Part shown: positions 45,672 to 53,700 of the stretch, piece by piece
How the letters are laid out: each line of letters begins with the position of its first letter
Numbering within the stretch: position 1 is the first letter of the stretch
Source: Bacteroidota bacterium
GTDB lineage: Bacteria > Bacteroidota > Bacteroidia > Bacteroidales > JAADJA01
DNA: 64,000 nt
Assembly (NCBI GenBank): GCA_020444515.1
Contig: JAHLKX010000002.1
Coordinates: forward strand, 248,001 to 312,000
Direction: 5' to 3'
The notes under the pieces: model-generated
What the model saw: only the letters and a program-made list of their open reading frames with translations
Told to the model about the DNA's origin: nothing
Databases searched by the model: none
Program-made: the position numbers and the translations under genes

Positions 45672-48658
45672 TAATGTAAAATGTTTAACAAATATAAATG
45701 ATCGATTACCTGCCGATAAATGATGGGATTCACATTATAAATATCCCCGGACTTAATAATAATGCCATCGTCATATAACTGCCCAAGCAATAATTTGCTT
45801 TTTTCAGGTGGTATACGAAATAGCAGTGCATGATGCTCTGCACTGATCCCATTGTGTATCACAATGTTTTTCAATATGATTAACTTTGAATCCGACATTG
45901 ATCCAAGAAAGTTGAAATAATCACTGCTGAGGTATTCGATGTATACAGAATCTTCCGTTACCTGGGCAGTTGAACGCATCCAAAAGAGAAAAGCTTGAGA
46001 AAGGTTCCCTTTTACGATCTTATGCATGCGCATGAAATACTGAATTCTAAGCTCTTCCTGATTGCCGAAATCCGTTTGCTTCTTAAAACTGATCAATGTT
46101 TTTTTCTGGGTTTCAGGCAGGAACATCAATCGATAGCCACTGATATTGTGCCGTCGTTCAATGGTTTTCATCAAATCTTCATCTGTAAAATCGGAGAGTT
46201 TAATGTGATAGCCGAAATAATCAGAAATTCCAATGGTTTTATCCAGGTATTCCCAGGCATATAAATGACATGTTGTGAGCCAGAAAATCTGGCGGTTGGT
46301 ATCAGATATATGTTTTAAAACGTGCAGCAAATAGTCAAACCCATTCACCCTCGCTTCAAAAAGTTTTTCCAGTCCATCAATGATGACAATCATTTTTTTA
46401 GCGGAAGCATCATCCTGTTTTTCTGAGCTTTCTTCAAATGTTGTTTTCGACAGGATTGATTGAAAAAAGTCGGCAATTTCCATGCCGGGCTCAGGCGTTA
46501 ATATTACAACTTCTTCAGTGGTTAATTTCAGTTTCAAAAAACGATTCAATGTAGTTGTTTTCCCCCATCCTTTCTCTGCGATTATTACAGCCGGGGCGAA
46601 TTTCCCATCCTTCCAACGCGTGTAAGCTGTTTTTATCTTATCCACCGATTCCTGCCGGGGGGTATATAGTTCGAAGGAAGACAATGGTTCAATCCGGAAT
46701 AAACGCTGGTATATAAATGGCAACCGGTCAATCGCTTTTTCGGTTTCGGCAAGATAATCCGATACATCTGTTGAAATAAAATGCTTTTGGTCCTCCAGGG
46801 TAAATTGCTTGCGAATGCGAATGGAAGATTCACGCAGGAATGCCATGAATTTTTGAATCAATTCAAGGATGTGGGGTAGAAATCCTTTGATATAATCAAA
46901 AACTTTTTTGCGAATGGCTTTTGATCTTTCGAGTGCACGGGCCTTGGTAATGCGCAAATTGATTTGCAATGCGCTTTCATTATCGGTTATTTCCGAAAGA
47001 TTCTTTGTTAAGGTTTCTATTTCGGATTTTAACGTCTCCGATTCTTTTTGTATGAAATTATTCAGCAGTTGTTGTATGTCCTGGATTTTATTTTCAGCTC
47101 TTTTAACACCGTCAATACCGATTTTTTCAGCTTCTTCGAGTTCTTTCTTTTCATCAAAAAAATTAATACTGGTATGCAAGCTATAATTGATGATCTCCGG
47201 AATTTCTTCAAACCGGTTTTGAACATCCTGAAGATGTCGGGTAAATCCTTGTTTGAGTGAAGGGAATGCATCCATGAAATCAGGCATCATCTGAAATGCG
47301 ACCAGTGATTGGGGATAAATTTTGTCGAGTTCCGACTTCTGACTGGGTTGGGTATAATCCCCTGATTTTTTAATGATACGGCTTTTTGATAATTGTTCGA
47401 ATTTTTGTGCTGTCGATTTCTCAAAACTATCAATGCGGGCAGGGATATTGGATTCAAGGATGATCTTTTTTACTTCGGGAACCATTTTCAGCATTAATTT
47501 TCGCTTAACCTCAGTCCGTTTGGACCGGAGTTCATCCATAAATTTTTCTTCTTTTGCTGCTTTTTCCTGGTCAAAGAAGGCTACTAAATCATGAATGGTA
47601 TCCGATGCAACCTGAATATTTTTGTTCAGGGGTTCAAGGTATCGTGAAAATAGATATCCTGTAAAATCAAAATTACTTTTTAGAATATGATACTTTAAAC
47701 TTGAAATTTCAAGTTCCAATTTCCAATCGTCAGAAAGCACAAATAACGTATTGTGCCAATTTTGAAAGTCGGTTTTATACTGTTTGATTGTGCGTGCAAT
47801 TGAACGAAGTATGGTTTGGTTGTTGTATTGCTGGCGTATTTTTGAAGTGGGCCTGGTGAATTGATCTAGCGATTGACCATTGAGCTCTGCATTATGCTGC
47901 ACCGATTTATCCAAACTTTTCAGAAAATCTCTTTCAGCAGTTTTTACTGCTCCTGTTTTGGATTCCAGTTGACTGTTAAGTTCTTCCGGGAAATCAAGAT
48001 GATGAATTGCCTCAAACTGATAGTCGGAGGCTGCTAAGTGATCCACTACATGAGTAACTACTTTACTGATCTCCCATAAGTTTTTCAATAAATCTGAAAG
48101 GTTCCGGTAGTAGGCATTCAGCTTTTCTTGATTTTCCTGCAGGGGTTTGATCGCAATTTCAGAGAGAATATAGTTGGCCTCTAAATTTCCGGTTTTTTTT
48201 CTTTTGTTGATAAAATCCAACAATCCATTGAATAGGTTTTGACCATCTATAACTAAGTTCTTCCAAAAAGGATCCTCCGGTTTTTTTTGTTTAATTGTTC
48301 TTCCTTCAGCTAATTCTTCCTCTTTAGGTATACCAAAAAGGCTTATAATCTCCTCACGGATTTGATCGATGTGTTCTCCCAGTTTCGGATCAGGATCTTC
48401 TTCCAGAGTTTCTTCTAAAAGATTGTTAATGTTTTGATTGGTGTTTTGGGATTCAAACAGAAACTGTGAAATTGTAGCTATTTCGTCCTCCTTTTTAATT
48501 TTAGAGTGAAATGCCTGGATCAATGAACTTAGCTTTTCGGCCAAATCCAGGTACCGATGAGTTTCTGATTCCATTAAGCCTCCTAAGGTGGCTTTGAAAA
48601 TTGCTGAAACTTCTTGGTCCAGGTTATCACGGACAATGCTGGAATGGGTTTGATCCAT
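45671..48658 (-). CDS. Large coiled-coil P-loop ATPase coupled to an MscS channel, unknown
   Basis: I do not recognise a named family. Of the 995 residues, about the first 660 are helical and rich in Glu, Lys and Gln, with probable coiled coils near 520-600 (KELEEAEKIGIDGVKRAEN, ETLKSEIETLTKNLSEI). An AAA/STAND-like ATPase domain follows: Walker A IIAEKGWGKTTTLNRF near 694, Walker B KKMIVIIDGLEKLFEA near 754, and a sensor-like ending FWLTTCHLYAWEYL. The C-terminal 100 residues look like winged helices (IVIHNGISAEHHALLFRI, LLLGQLYDDGIIIKSGDIYN). No clear membrane helix or signal is seen, so the protein is probably cytoplasmic. Its stop codon overlaps the mscS start, which ties it to that channel. 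The gene is divergent from mobA. Confidence 0.72.
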   Translation of the reverse strand: MDQTHSSIVRDNLDQEVSAIFKATLGGLMESETHRYLDLAEKLSSLIQAFHSKIKKEDEIATISQFLFESQNTNQNINNLLEETLEEDPDPKLGEHIDQIREEIISLFGIPKEEELAEGRTIKQKKPEDPFWKNLVIDGQNLFNGLLDFINKRKKTGNLEANYILSEIAIKPLQENQEKLNAYYRNLSDLLKNLWEISKVVTHVVDHLAASDYQFEAIHHLDFPEELNSQLESKTGAVKTAERDFLKSLDKSVQHNAELNGQSLDQFTRPTSKIRQQYNNQTILRSIARTIKQYKTDFQNWHNTLFVLSDDWKLELEISSLKYHILKSNFDFTGYLFSRYLEPLNKNIQVASDTIHDLVAFFDQEKAAKEEKFMDELRSKRTEVKRKLMLKMVPEVKKIILESNIPARIDSFEKSTAQKFEQLSKSRIIKKSGDYTQPSQKSELDKIYPQSLVAFQMMPDFMDAFPSLKQGFTRHLQDVQNRFEEIPEIINYSLHTSINFFDEKKELEEAEKIGIDGVKRAENKIQDIQQLLNNFIQKESETLKSEIETLTKNLSEITDNESALQINLRITKARALERSKAIRKKVFDYIKGFLPHILELIQKFMAFLRESSIRIRKQFTLEDQKHFISTDVSDYLAETEKAIDRLPFIYQRLFRIEPLSSFELYTPRQESVDKIKTAYTRWKDGKFAPAVIIAEKGWGKTTTLNRFLKLKLTTEEVVILTPEPGMEIADFFQSILSKTTFEESSEKQDDASAKKMIVIIDGLEKLFEARVNGFDYLLHVLKHISDTNRQIFWLTTCHLYAWEYLDKTIGISDYFGYHIKLSDFTDEDLMKTIERRHNISGYRLMFLPETQKKTLISFKKQTDFGNQEELRIQYFMRMHKIVKGNLSQAFLFWMRSTAQVTEDSVYIEYLSSDYFNFLGSMSDSKLIILKNIVIHNGISAEHHALLFRIPPEKSKLLLGQLYDDGIIIKSGDIYNVNPIIYRQVIDHLYLLNILH

Positions 48659-48819
48659 ATAGAATTAACAATTGAAAAAGAAAAAGTTCCTGAAGAAAAT
48701 AATTTTGTTTTGCGAGGTAAAAATACGAATATTTCATGAACATTATCTTGCACCGCGTCATCATTCAAAAGTGAAATTTGATGCTATTGAAATGTTAAGT
48801 TTCATTTAAATCAAAAATA

Positions 48820-48827
48820 TACTTTTG
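48820..48827 (+). promoter_or_regulatory. -7 element before mobA
   Basis: TACTTTTG (TAnnTTTG) ends 19 bases before the ATG at 48847, giving a leader of about 15 nt. On the other strand, CAAAAATA directly before it (48812-48819) could serve the divergent ATPase gene. Confidence 0.42.
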
Positions 48828-48846
48828 TGAAATTAATCATTGATTC

Positions 48847-49443
48847 ATGTACAATGCAGTAACAGGCATTATTCTGGCAGGCGGGAAAAGTCGTAGAATG
48901 GGCAAAGACAAAGGGCTTTGTTTGCTCAATGGTCGGCCCTTGATTCGTTTTGCCATAAATCTTTTAGAAACAGTTTGTGATAGAATCATCCTGGGTGCCA
49001 ATGATCCCGATTATCAATCTTTCGGATTGCCTGTAGTAAACGATAAAATACCAGATATTGGACCGATGGGTGGTTTGTATTCCTGCCTGGAAGCATCTGA
49101 AACCAGGGATAATTTTATCCTTTCATGTGATATGCCACTGGTATCTGAAGACCTTATCCGGTTTATATTGAAACACAAGACCGATTATGAAGTGGTTATT
49201 CCACTGAACAAAGGGCTGCCCGAGCCAATGTGTGCTTATTACAGCCAGGATATCGTGCCGGTTTTGCGGGAGTATATTCAAGAAGGAAACTATAAAATCC
49301 AGGATGTTTTTAAAGCTGTGAATACCTGTTATCTTAAAATTCCATCGGATACCAATTTTTTCAGCAATGTTTTGTTTCACAATATCAACACACCGCATGA
49401 TCTCAAAAAAGCGGAAATGCATATTAAAACCTGCCACCCATGA
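48847..49443 (+). CDS. mobA: Molybdenum cofactor guanylyltransferase MobA
   Basis: This 198-residue enzyme joins GMP to molybdopterin, giving the guanine dinucleotide form of the cofactor used by DMSO-reductase family enzymes. The nucleotide-binding motif GIILAGGKSRRMGKDKGLCLLNGRPLI is intact at residues 7-33, and the metal site follows in PDIGPMGGLYSCLE near 73 and FILSCDMPLVS near 95. The molybdoenzyme encoded at 57.8 kb is of the bis-MGD type and would need it. The stop overlaps the next start (ATGA), so it is cotranslated with the ECF-like membrane gene. Confidence 0.94.
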   Translation: MYNAVTGIILAGGKSRRMGKDKGLCLLNGRPLIRFAINLLETVCDRIILGANDPDYQSFGLPVVNDKIPDIGPMGGLYSCLEASETRDNFILSCDMPLVSEDLIRFILKHKTDYEVVIPLNKGLPEPMCAYYSQDIVPVLREYIQEGNYKIQDVFKAVNTCYLKIPSDTNFFSNVLFHNINTPHDLKKAEMHIKTCHP

Positions 49444-50636
49444 GTCAAGGGATAAAAAGTCCGATCCATTTAAAGCCGGTGTGGCTTAAAGCTGCTGTCC
49501 TGGGAGGATTGTGGGCATCGGTGGAGATCATCATCGGGAGTTTTTTCCACAATCTGCGCCTGCCGTTTGGTGGGACCATCCTTGCTGCCAATGGCACCAT
49601 CCTCATGATTGCTTTTTACCAGATGTGGCCTGAAAAAGGGTTGATCTGGCGGGCAGGCCTGATTGCTGCCTTAATGAAATCGGTATCACCGAGTGCGGTC
49701 ATCCTTGGTCCCATGATCGGAATCATGTCGGAAGCGCTGATCGTTGAATTTTTCATCCGGATTTTCGGGAATAATTTGATATCCCTGTCAATTGCAGGTG
49801 CTTTGAGTGTATCGAGTGCCCTTCTTCATAAGGTAGCCAGTTTGATCATCTTGTATGGATTGAACATTGTCAGGCTCTATGTAGATATCTTTAACTGGTT
49901 GGCAAAACAAATAAAAATTGAAAATCCTGATCCATGGATGCTGGTTACCATTGTTACAGCCGTTTACCTGATCTTGGGCACAGGCTCAGCCATAATCGGA
50001 TTTTTAATTGGAAGAAAGTCAGGGAGTAGTAAACTTCAAATGCAGGGTTTTTCGCCTGAGAAACTGGATAAAGAAAACATTTTCGCCATTGATCCAGACC
50101 AACATTTTTCAACATTGCTTTTTGTTATGCATATTTTATTGATCCCAGCAGGATTATTGCTTTTGAATTTTATGGAGTTGGTTTATGGGTTGGTCATTAT
50201 TGGTCTTTATTCCAGCTTTTGCATTTTATATTATCGAAAGACTTTGCGGAGGCTAAAAAAGCCGGCTTTCTGGTGGCAATTGGTCCTGCTTACCTTCCTC
50301 GCCGGTATTTTCTGGAATGGAGTTAAAGAAAATGGTGTTCTTTTTGCAACCGAAGGACTGCTCATTGGCCTGGAAATGAACCTGCGGGCCTTTTTTGTAG
50401 TGATTGCCTTTTCCGCTTTCAGTGTGGAACTCAGGAATCCCGGCATCCGGGATTTCCTTTTCAGTAAGGGGTTTGATAAGATATACGCAGCTCTTGGACT
50501 CTCTTTTACTGCATTGCCGGTAATGATTGAAGCCATGCCCAGTCCTCAAAAATTGCTCCGCCATCCTATACAAAGTTTCTCAAAAATGATGATTCATGCA
50601 CGGGAGTGGTTGGAGGTGTTTGAAAATAAAAAATAA
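49440..50636 (+). CDS. ECF-transporter-like membrane protein, S-like plus T-like halves
   Basis: This 398-residue protein has about ten membrane helices in two blocks. The first (residues 10-190: VWLKAAVLGGLWASVEIIIG, FGGTILAANGTILMIAFYQMW, MKSVSPSAVILGPMIGIMSEALI) resembles an ECF substrate-binding S component. The second (about 215-398: LLFVMHILLIPAGLLLLNFM, RAFFVVIAFSAFSVELRNPG, GLSFTALPVMIEAMPSPQKLL) resembles the EcfT/CbiQ transmembrane coupling protein. No EcfA-type ATPase is adjacent. The start overlaps the mobA stop, which suggests a link to molybdenum, tungsten or cofactor metabolism, but the substrate is not known. Assignment to the ECF superfamily is by pattern only. Confidence 0.6.
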   Translation: MSQGIKSPIHLKPVWLKAAVLGGLWASVEIIIGSFFHNLRLPFGGTILAANGTILMIAFYQMWPEKGLIWRAGLIAALMKSVSPSAVILGPMIGIMSEALIVEFFIRIFGNNLISLSIAGALSVSSALLHKVASLIILYGLNIVRLYVDIFNWLAKQIKIENPDPWMLVTIVTAVYLILGTGSAIIGFLIGRKSGSSKLQMQGFSPEKLDKENIFAIDPDQHFSTLLFVMHILLIPAGLLLLNFMELVYGLVIIGLYSSFCILYYRKTLRRLKKPAFWWQLVLLTFLAGIFWNGVKENGVLFATEGLLIGLEMNLRAFFVVIAFSAFSVELRNPGIRDFLFSKGFDKIYAALGLSFTALPVMIEAMPSPQKLLRHPIQSFSKMMIHAREWLEVFENKK

Positions 50637-50694
50637 ACCATACCCCCCGTCAGTTGAACAAGAAATATGGTTTGGTTATTTTGTCAATACATTC

Positions 50695-51195
50695 CTAGGT
50701 GAAAATGATCTGGCTTCCTTCACCACCGGCCAGCTCATAAAATTCGCCAACGGTAATGATGTCTTTGACATGTTCACTCAGATCTTCTTTTTTCAATTTG
50801 AACATATCCGCAGCGAGTTTACATGCATAAAGGCTTCCACCTCCGGCAACAAATAGTTCGATGAATTCGCTTACAGGTGGAACATCGAGTTTGTCCATTT
50901 CTTTTTTCATCATTGATGAAACCATGGCTTCCATACCCGGAATGATCCCCAACCAGGTGGGCATACGCATGCCGCCAGGGAGGCGCATAGCAGGATTTCC
51001 TATGACGCCGGTGTGGAGCTTATCCATCCGCTTTTTAATGACGGCTTCCAGTCCAAAGAATGTAAAGAAGAGGTTGGCTTCCATGCCTTCCATAACCGCT
51101 CCATTACCCATTACGAGTGAAGCATATACGTCTTCGATGGTTCCCTTGGCACAGATGATACTGACCTTTTTAACGGGATGATTATTTTCTGACAT
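50695..51195 (-). CDS. DsrE2-like sulfurtransferase (DsrE/F/DrsH family)
   Basis: This 166-residue DsrE/F/H-superfamily protein is of the DsrE2 kind. It opens with KKVSIICAKGTIEDVYASLVMGNGAVMEGMEANLFFTFFGLEAV and contains GNPAMRLPGGMRMPTWLGIIPGMEAMVSSMMKKEMDKL. The likely sulfur-binding cysteine is in VAGGGSLYACKLAADMF near 120, and a second cysteine lies in SIICAKG. Such proteins pass sulfane sulfur between rhodaneses, TusA and DsrC. I take the ATG at 51195, since the longer frame to 51231 adds residues outside the family. It is the last gene of the leftward sqr-DUF1641-dsrC-dsrE2 operon, 26 bases after dsrC. Confidence 0.9.
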   Translation of the reverse strand: MSENNHPVKKVSIICAKGTIEDVYASLVMGNGAVMEGMEANLFFTFFGLEAVIKKRMDKLHTGVIGNPAMRLPGGMRMPTWLGIIPGMEAMVSSMMKKEMDKLDVPPVSEFIELFVAGGGSLYACKLAADMFKLKKEDLSEHVKDIITVGEFYELAGGEGSQIIFT

Positions 51196-51221
51196 ATCAG
51201 TAAAATTATAATTTTTAAAAA

Positions 51222-51533
51222 CTACACACAACTCGTTGGTTTAGGAATACCGGCAATTTTGGTAGATTTTTTCAAAGGTGCTCCGGGAAACATTTGATAA
51301 AAAGTTTTTACATCCACAATGCCCGATTTATTGATACCACGAATGGTTAATTGTTCGCCTGCGGCTTGCTTATTGCGTAGGTATTCCAGCATTTCAAAAT
51401 GTTTATCGGTGAGTTCAACACCTTCTTCTTTTGCAATTTCTGCAGCAATTTCTTTGGTCCATTGTGACGGGTCGGTGAAGTATCCTTCATCGTTTACATC
51501 AATGGTTACACCTGCATATGTTTTTTGTGCCAT
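51222..51533 (-). CDS. DsrC/TusE family sulfur carrier with a single C-terminal cysteine
   Basis: This 103-residue DsrC/TusE protein reads YAGVTIDVNDEGYFTDPSQWTKEIAAEIAKEEGVELTDKHFEMLEYLR, the family N-terminal half, and ends KKSTKIAGIPKPTSCV. The penultimate cysteine (Cys102), which carries sulfur in this family, is present. The second cysteine that dissimilatory DsrC uses to form a trisulfide lies ten residues upstream in those proteins; here that place is Thr (KKSTK). It is therefore a TusE-like or sulfur-trafficking form rather than a DsrAB partner, and no dsrAB genes are in view. Cotranscription with sqr is likely. Confidence 0.92.
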   Translation of the reverse strand: MAQKTYAGVTIDVNDEGYFTDPSQWTKEIAAEIAKEEGVELTDKHFEMLEYLRNKQAAGEQLTIRGINKSGIVDVKTFYQMFPGAPLKKSTKIAGIPKPTSCV

Positions 51534-51619
51534 AATAATTAGTTTTTAATGTTGATATTTTAAATTTAACTTAATGATATTGATAATTTTATGTGTCTTT
51601 GGCTTTGAGCCTATGGTTA

Positions 51620-52312
51620 TTATCTTTTTGTTTTTAGCGTGTTGGTATTATCTTCTTTTGAAAGATTTTTCAGGAAGGTGATCATGAATCCGAGTCCCTT
51701 CTTCATTTCAGGAGTTCTTAATTCTTTCATCGCTTTCCATACAGAGTATTCCGGTATATCCTTTGTGTCAAGACTCTTGTAAACTTTTACCCCGTTATCC
51801 AGTGCCTGCAGCATGTCGGGTTGCGTCATACCTTTTACCGTTTCAAGGATGGTCACAATGTTTTCGGCCAGCTCTCTCACATCTTGCACAGAAAAGTGTG
51901 AAACGATATTGTCCATGATCTTGGTGAGTTCCCTGAAAAATTCCACATAACCTTTCTGGTCGAATTCATTCATTTTCTGGATTGCATCCAATCCTACCTG
52001 ACGTGCTATTGGTGTTGCATCTTTAATAAAGTCATTGATACTCTCCAGCGTATCTAAAAATTCATTGATGTTATCAATGTTCCGGATCAGCCTGATGGCA
52101 GTCCCCTTCAGTGCATCGCCATCCACTTCCACACCAGCTTTATCCAATTCGATCACTGTATTCTTAAAGGCATCTTTACCTACGATGGAAAGATCATCCA
52201 TCAGATCGCTCATTGACTCGCGGTTTTGTTTTTGCGCAAAAACCTCTTCCAGGATGATATCAAGTTTATGATTGATATCGTCTATCTGTTGCTGAATTTT
52301 TTGTTCAGTCAT
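51620..52312 (-). CDS. DUF1641 domain protein
   Basis: This 230-residue mostly helical, soluble protein has a coiled coil at the start (MTEQKIQQQIDDINHKLDIILEEVF) and DUF1641-like text further on (VRELAENIVTILETVKGMTQPDMLQALDNG, then TPEMKKGLGFMITFLKNLSKE). DUF1641 proteins often sit next to sulfide:quinone oxidoreductases or formate dehydrogenases, but have no proven function. Here it lies 24 bases after the sqr gene and 86 bases before dsrC in the same direction. A structural or membrane-recruiting role for SQR is a guess. Confidence 0.83.
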   Translation of the reverse strand: MTEQKIQQQIDDINHKLDIILEEVFAQKQNRESMSDLMDDLSIVGKDAFKNTVIELDKAGVEVDGDALKGTAIRLIRNIDNINEFLDTLESINDFIKDATPIARQVGLDAIQKMNEFDQKGYVEFFRELTKIMDNIVSHFSVQDVRELAENIVTILETVKGMTQPDMLQALDNGVKVYKSLDTKDIPEYSVWKAMKELRTPEMKKGLGFMITFLKNLSKEDNTNTLKTKR

Positions 52313-52336
52313 TGTGATTTCATTTTGAGATTAATG

Positions 52337-53569
52337 TTACTCCATTTTTTTACCGGCCATGGTCATTTGCGAATCGATGGGCATTTCCTTGCCTTTCAAC
52401 AGGATGTGCCAGTATATCCATCGAAACATGAGTTTGCCATAGTGATTCATGCGGCTCTCTTTCAACAGACCAAAAGGTCCGAGGCCAGGGAACGGGAATG
52501 AACCCGGTAGAGGTTCGGTGTCGTAATTAAAATCGATAAGCGCACCCTTGCCATGACCTGTTTCGATATAACAGTTGGAATGACCATCAAAACTGCTGGT
52601 AAAAGGCCTGTTTTCGATGTAGCACATCAGGTTTTCATGTAAGGTGTCAGCCTGAAAGTGTACTACCGATCCGGCTTTGGATGTGGGGAAATTGCCAGCA
52701 TCACCCAGCACAAAAACATTTTTGAACTTGTTTGATTGAAGCGTATTTTTATCTGCCGGAACAAATCCCAGGTCATCGGCCAAGCCACTTCTTTCAATCA
52801 TCGGATCGCCGGTATGGATCGGTATGGAAACCAGGCAATCGAAAGGAATTTCCTGTCCTCCGAAATCGATGATCTTTTTGCTTTCATTATCAACTTCTCC
52901 CAGAAAGAAATCGGTTACCAGCTTAATGTTCTTTTCAGCCAGGAGGTTCCCCAGCATTTTGGAAGCCCTTGGTTTTGTGAAAGCACCCGATAATGGGGTA
53001 ACATAAGTAATATTCACCTTATCACGCATGCCTCTTTCAAGGAAGAATGCGTCAGCAAAAAATGAAAATTCCAGGGGAGCAACCGGACATTTAATGGGCA
53101 TATCAGCAATATTGACCACCAATTCGCCACCTTCCCAGGTTTTAAAGAAATTAGCCAGTGCTTTTGATCCTTCAATGGTATAAAAATCGAAAATATTCTT
53201 ATGCCATAATTCCCCCTTTAGACCTGGTGTTTCTTCAGGAGCAATGCGGGTTCCGGTAGCGATGATCAGGATATCATAATTCATTACCTCCCCATCTTTG
53301 AGCAGTACCTTGTTATGTTTACCATCAATTTTATCAATTTCGCCATATAACAGGTTCACGCCAACCGGAATAAAATTGTTTTTGGGTTTAATTACATCAG
53401 CCTCTTTATAATAACCAAAGGGAATGAATAAAAATCCAGGTTGATAATAATGGGTTTTAAACTGATCAATGATAGTGATATCCCATTCTTCCCGGGGCAG
53501 ATCTTTTCTCATTTTGTTGGCCATGATTGTGCCACCTGTCCCAGCTCCTAAAATCAAAAGTTTTTTCAT
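52337..53569 (-). CDS. sqr: Sulfide:quinone oxidoreductase-like flavoprotein
   Basis: This 410-residue FAD-dependent oxidoreductase is of the SQR type, expected to oxidise sulfide and reduce quinone at the inner membrane. The FAD dinucleotide-binding motif is LLILGAGTGGTIMANKM at the N-terminus, ILIIATGTRIAPEETPG follows near 105, and VFVLGDAGNFPTSKAGSVVHFQA closes the second FAD-binding part near 300. Candidate redox cysteines are in MPIKCPVAPLEFSFFAD near 160 and in HSNCYIETGHGKG near 340. The C-terminus is amphipathic and could bind the membrane. It is the first gene of the leftward sulfur operon and divergent from a Crp/Fnr gene, with dyad sequences between them. Confidence 0.88.
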   Translation of the reverse strand: MKKLLILGAGTGGTIMANKMRKDLPREEWDITIIDQFKTHYYQPGFLFIPFGYYKEADVIKPKNNFIPVGVNLLYGEIDKIDGKHNKVLLKDGEVMNYDILIIATGTRIAPEETPGLKGELWHKNIFDFYTIEGSKALANFFKTWEGGELVVNIADMPIKCPVAPLEFSFFADAFFLERGMRDKVNITYVTPLSGAFTKPRASKMLGNLLAEKNIKLVTDFFLGEVDNESKKIIDFGGQEIPFDCLVSIPIHTGDPMIERSGLADDLGFVPADKNTLQSNKFKNVFVLGDAGNFPTSKAGSVVHFQADTLHENLMCYIENRPFTSSFDGHSNCYIETGHGKGALIDFNYDTEPLPGSFPFPGLGPFGLLKESRMNHYGKLMFRWIYWHILLKGKEMPIDSQMTMAGKKME

Positions 53570-53617
53570 CAGATTATATTAAATTTGTGATCTATGTATC
53601 ATTGGTTGTATATTCAT

Positions 53618-53637
53618 ATTGTGAATTAAATAACAAT
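53618..53637. promoter_or_regulatory. CRP-like dyad between sqr and the Crp/Fnr gene
   Basis: ATTGT...ACAAT dyad whose core TGTGA-ATTAAA-TAACA is one base from the TGTGA-N6-TCACA pattern of Crp-type sites. It lies next to the proposed minus-strand -7 box of sqr. Confidence 0.4.
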
Positions 53638-53638
53638 A

Positions 53639-53646
53639 CAAATTTA
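53639..53646 (-). promoter_or_regulatory. -7 element, probable sqr promoter
   Basis: On the minus strand this reads TAAATTTG, about 70 bases before the sqr start. A plus-strand TAAATTTG at 53580-53587 could serve the divergent Crp/Fnr gene. Confidence 0.35.
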
Positions 53647-53680
53647 GTTAGAACATATGAATACATTCACATTTATACAT

Positions 53681-53694
53681 ATGATATATATCAT
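53681..53694. promoter_or_regulatory. FNR-like palindrome just before the Crp/Fnr gene
   Basis: ATGATATATATCAT is a perfect 14-bp palindrome with the FNR-type core TGAT-N4-ATCA. It ends 6 bases before the ATG at 53701 and could mediate autoregulation or control of the divergent sqr operon. Confidence 0.5.
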
Positions 53695-53700
53695 GTTTTA

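Noticed and set aside
50635..50673. 8-bp repeat AAACCATA/TATGGTTT between the convergent ECF-like and dsrE2 genes
   Set aside because: The 23-nt loop and AT-rich stem make a weak hairpin, and no T-run follows directly.
53527..53700. N-terminal extension of the Crp/Fnr open frame to 53527
   Set aside because: The extension is antisense to the start of sqr and runs through the dyads of the control region. The family sequence starts at the ATG at 53701.
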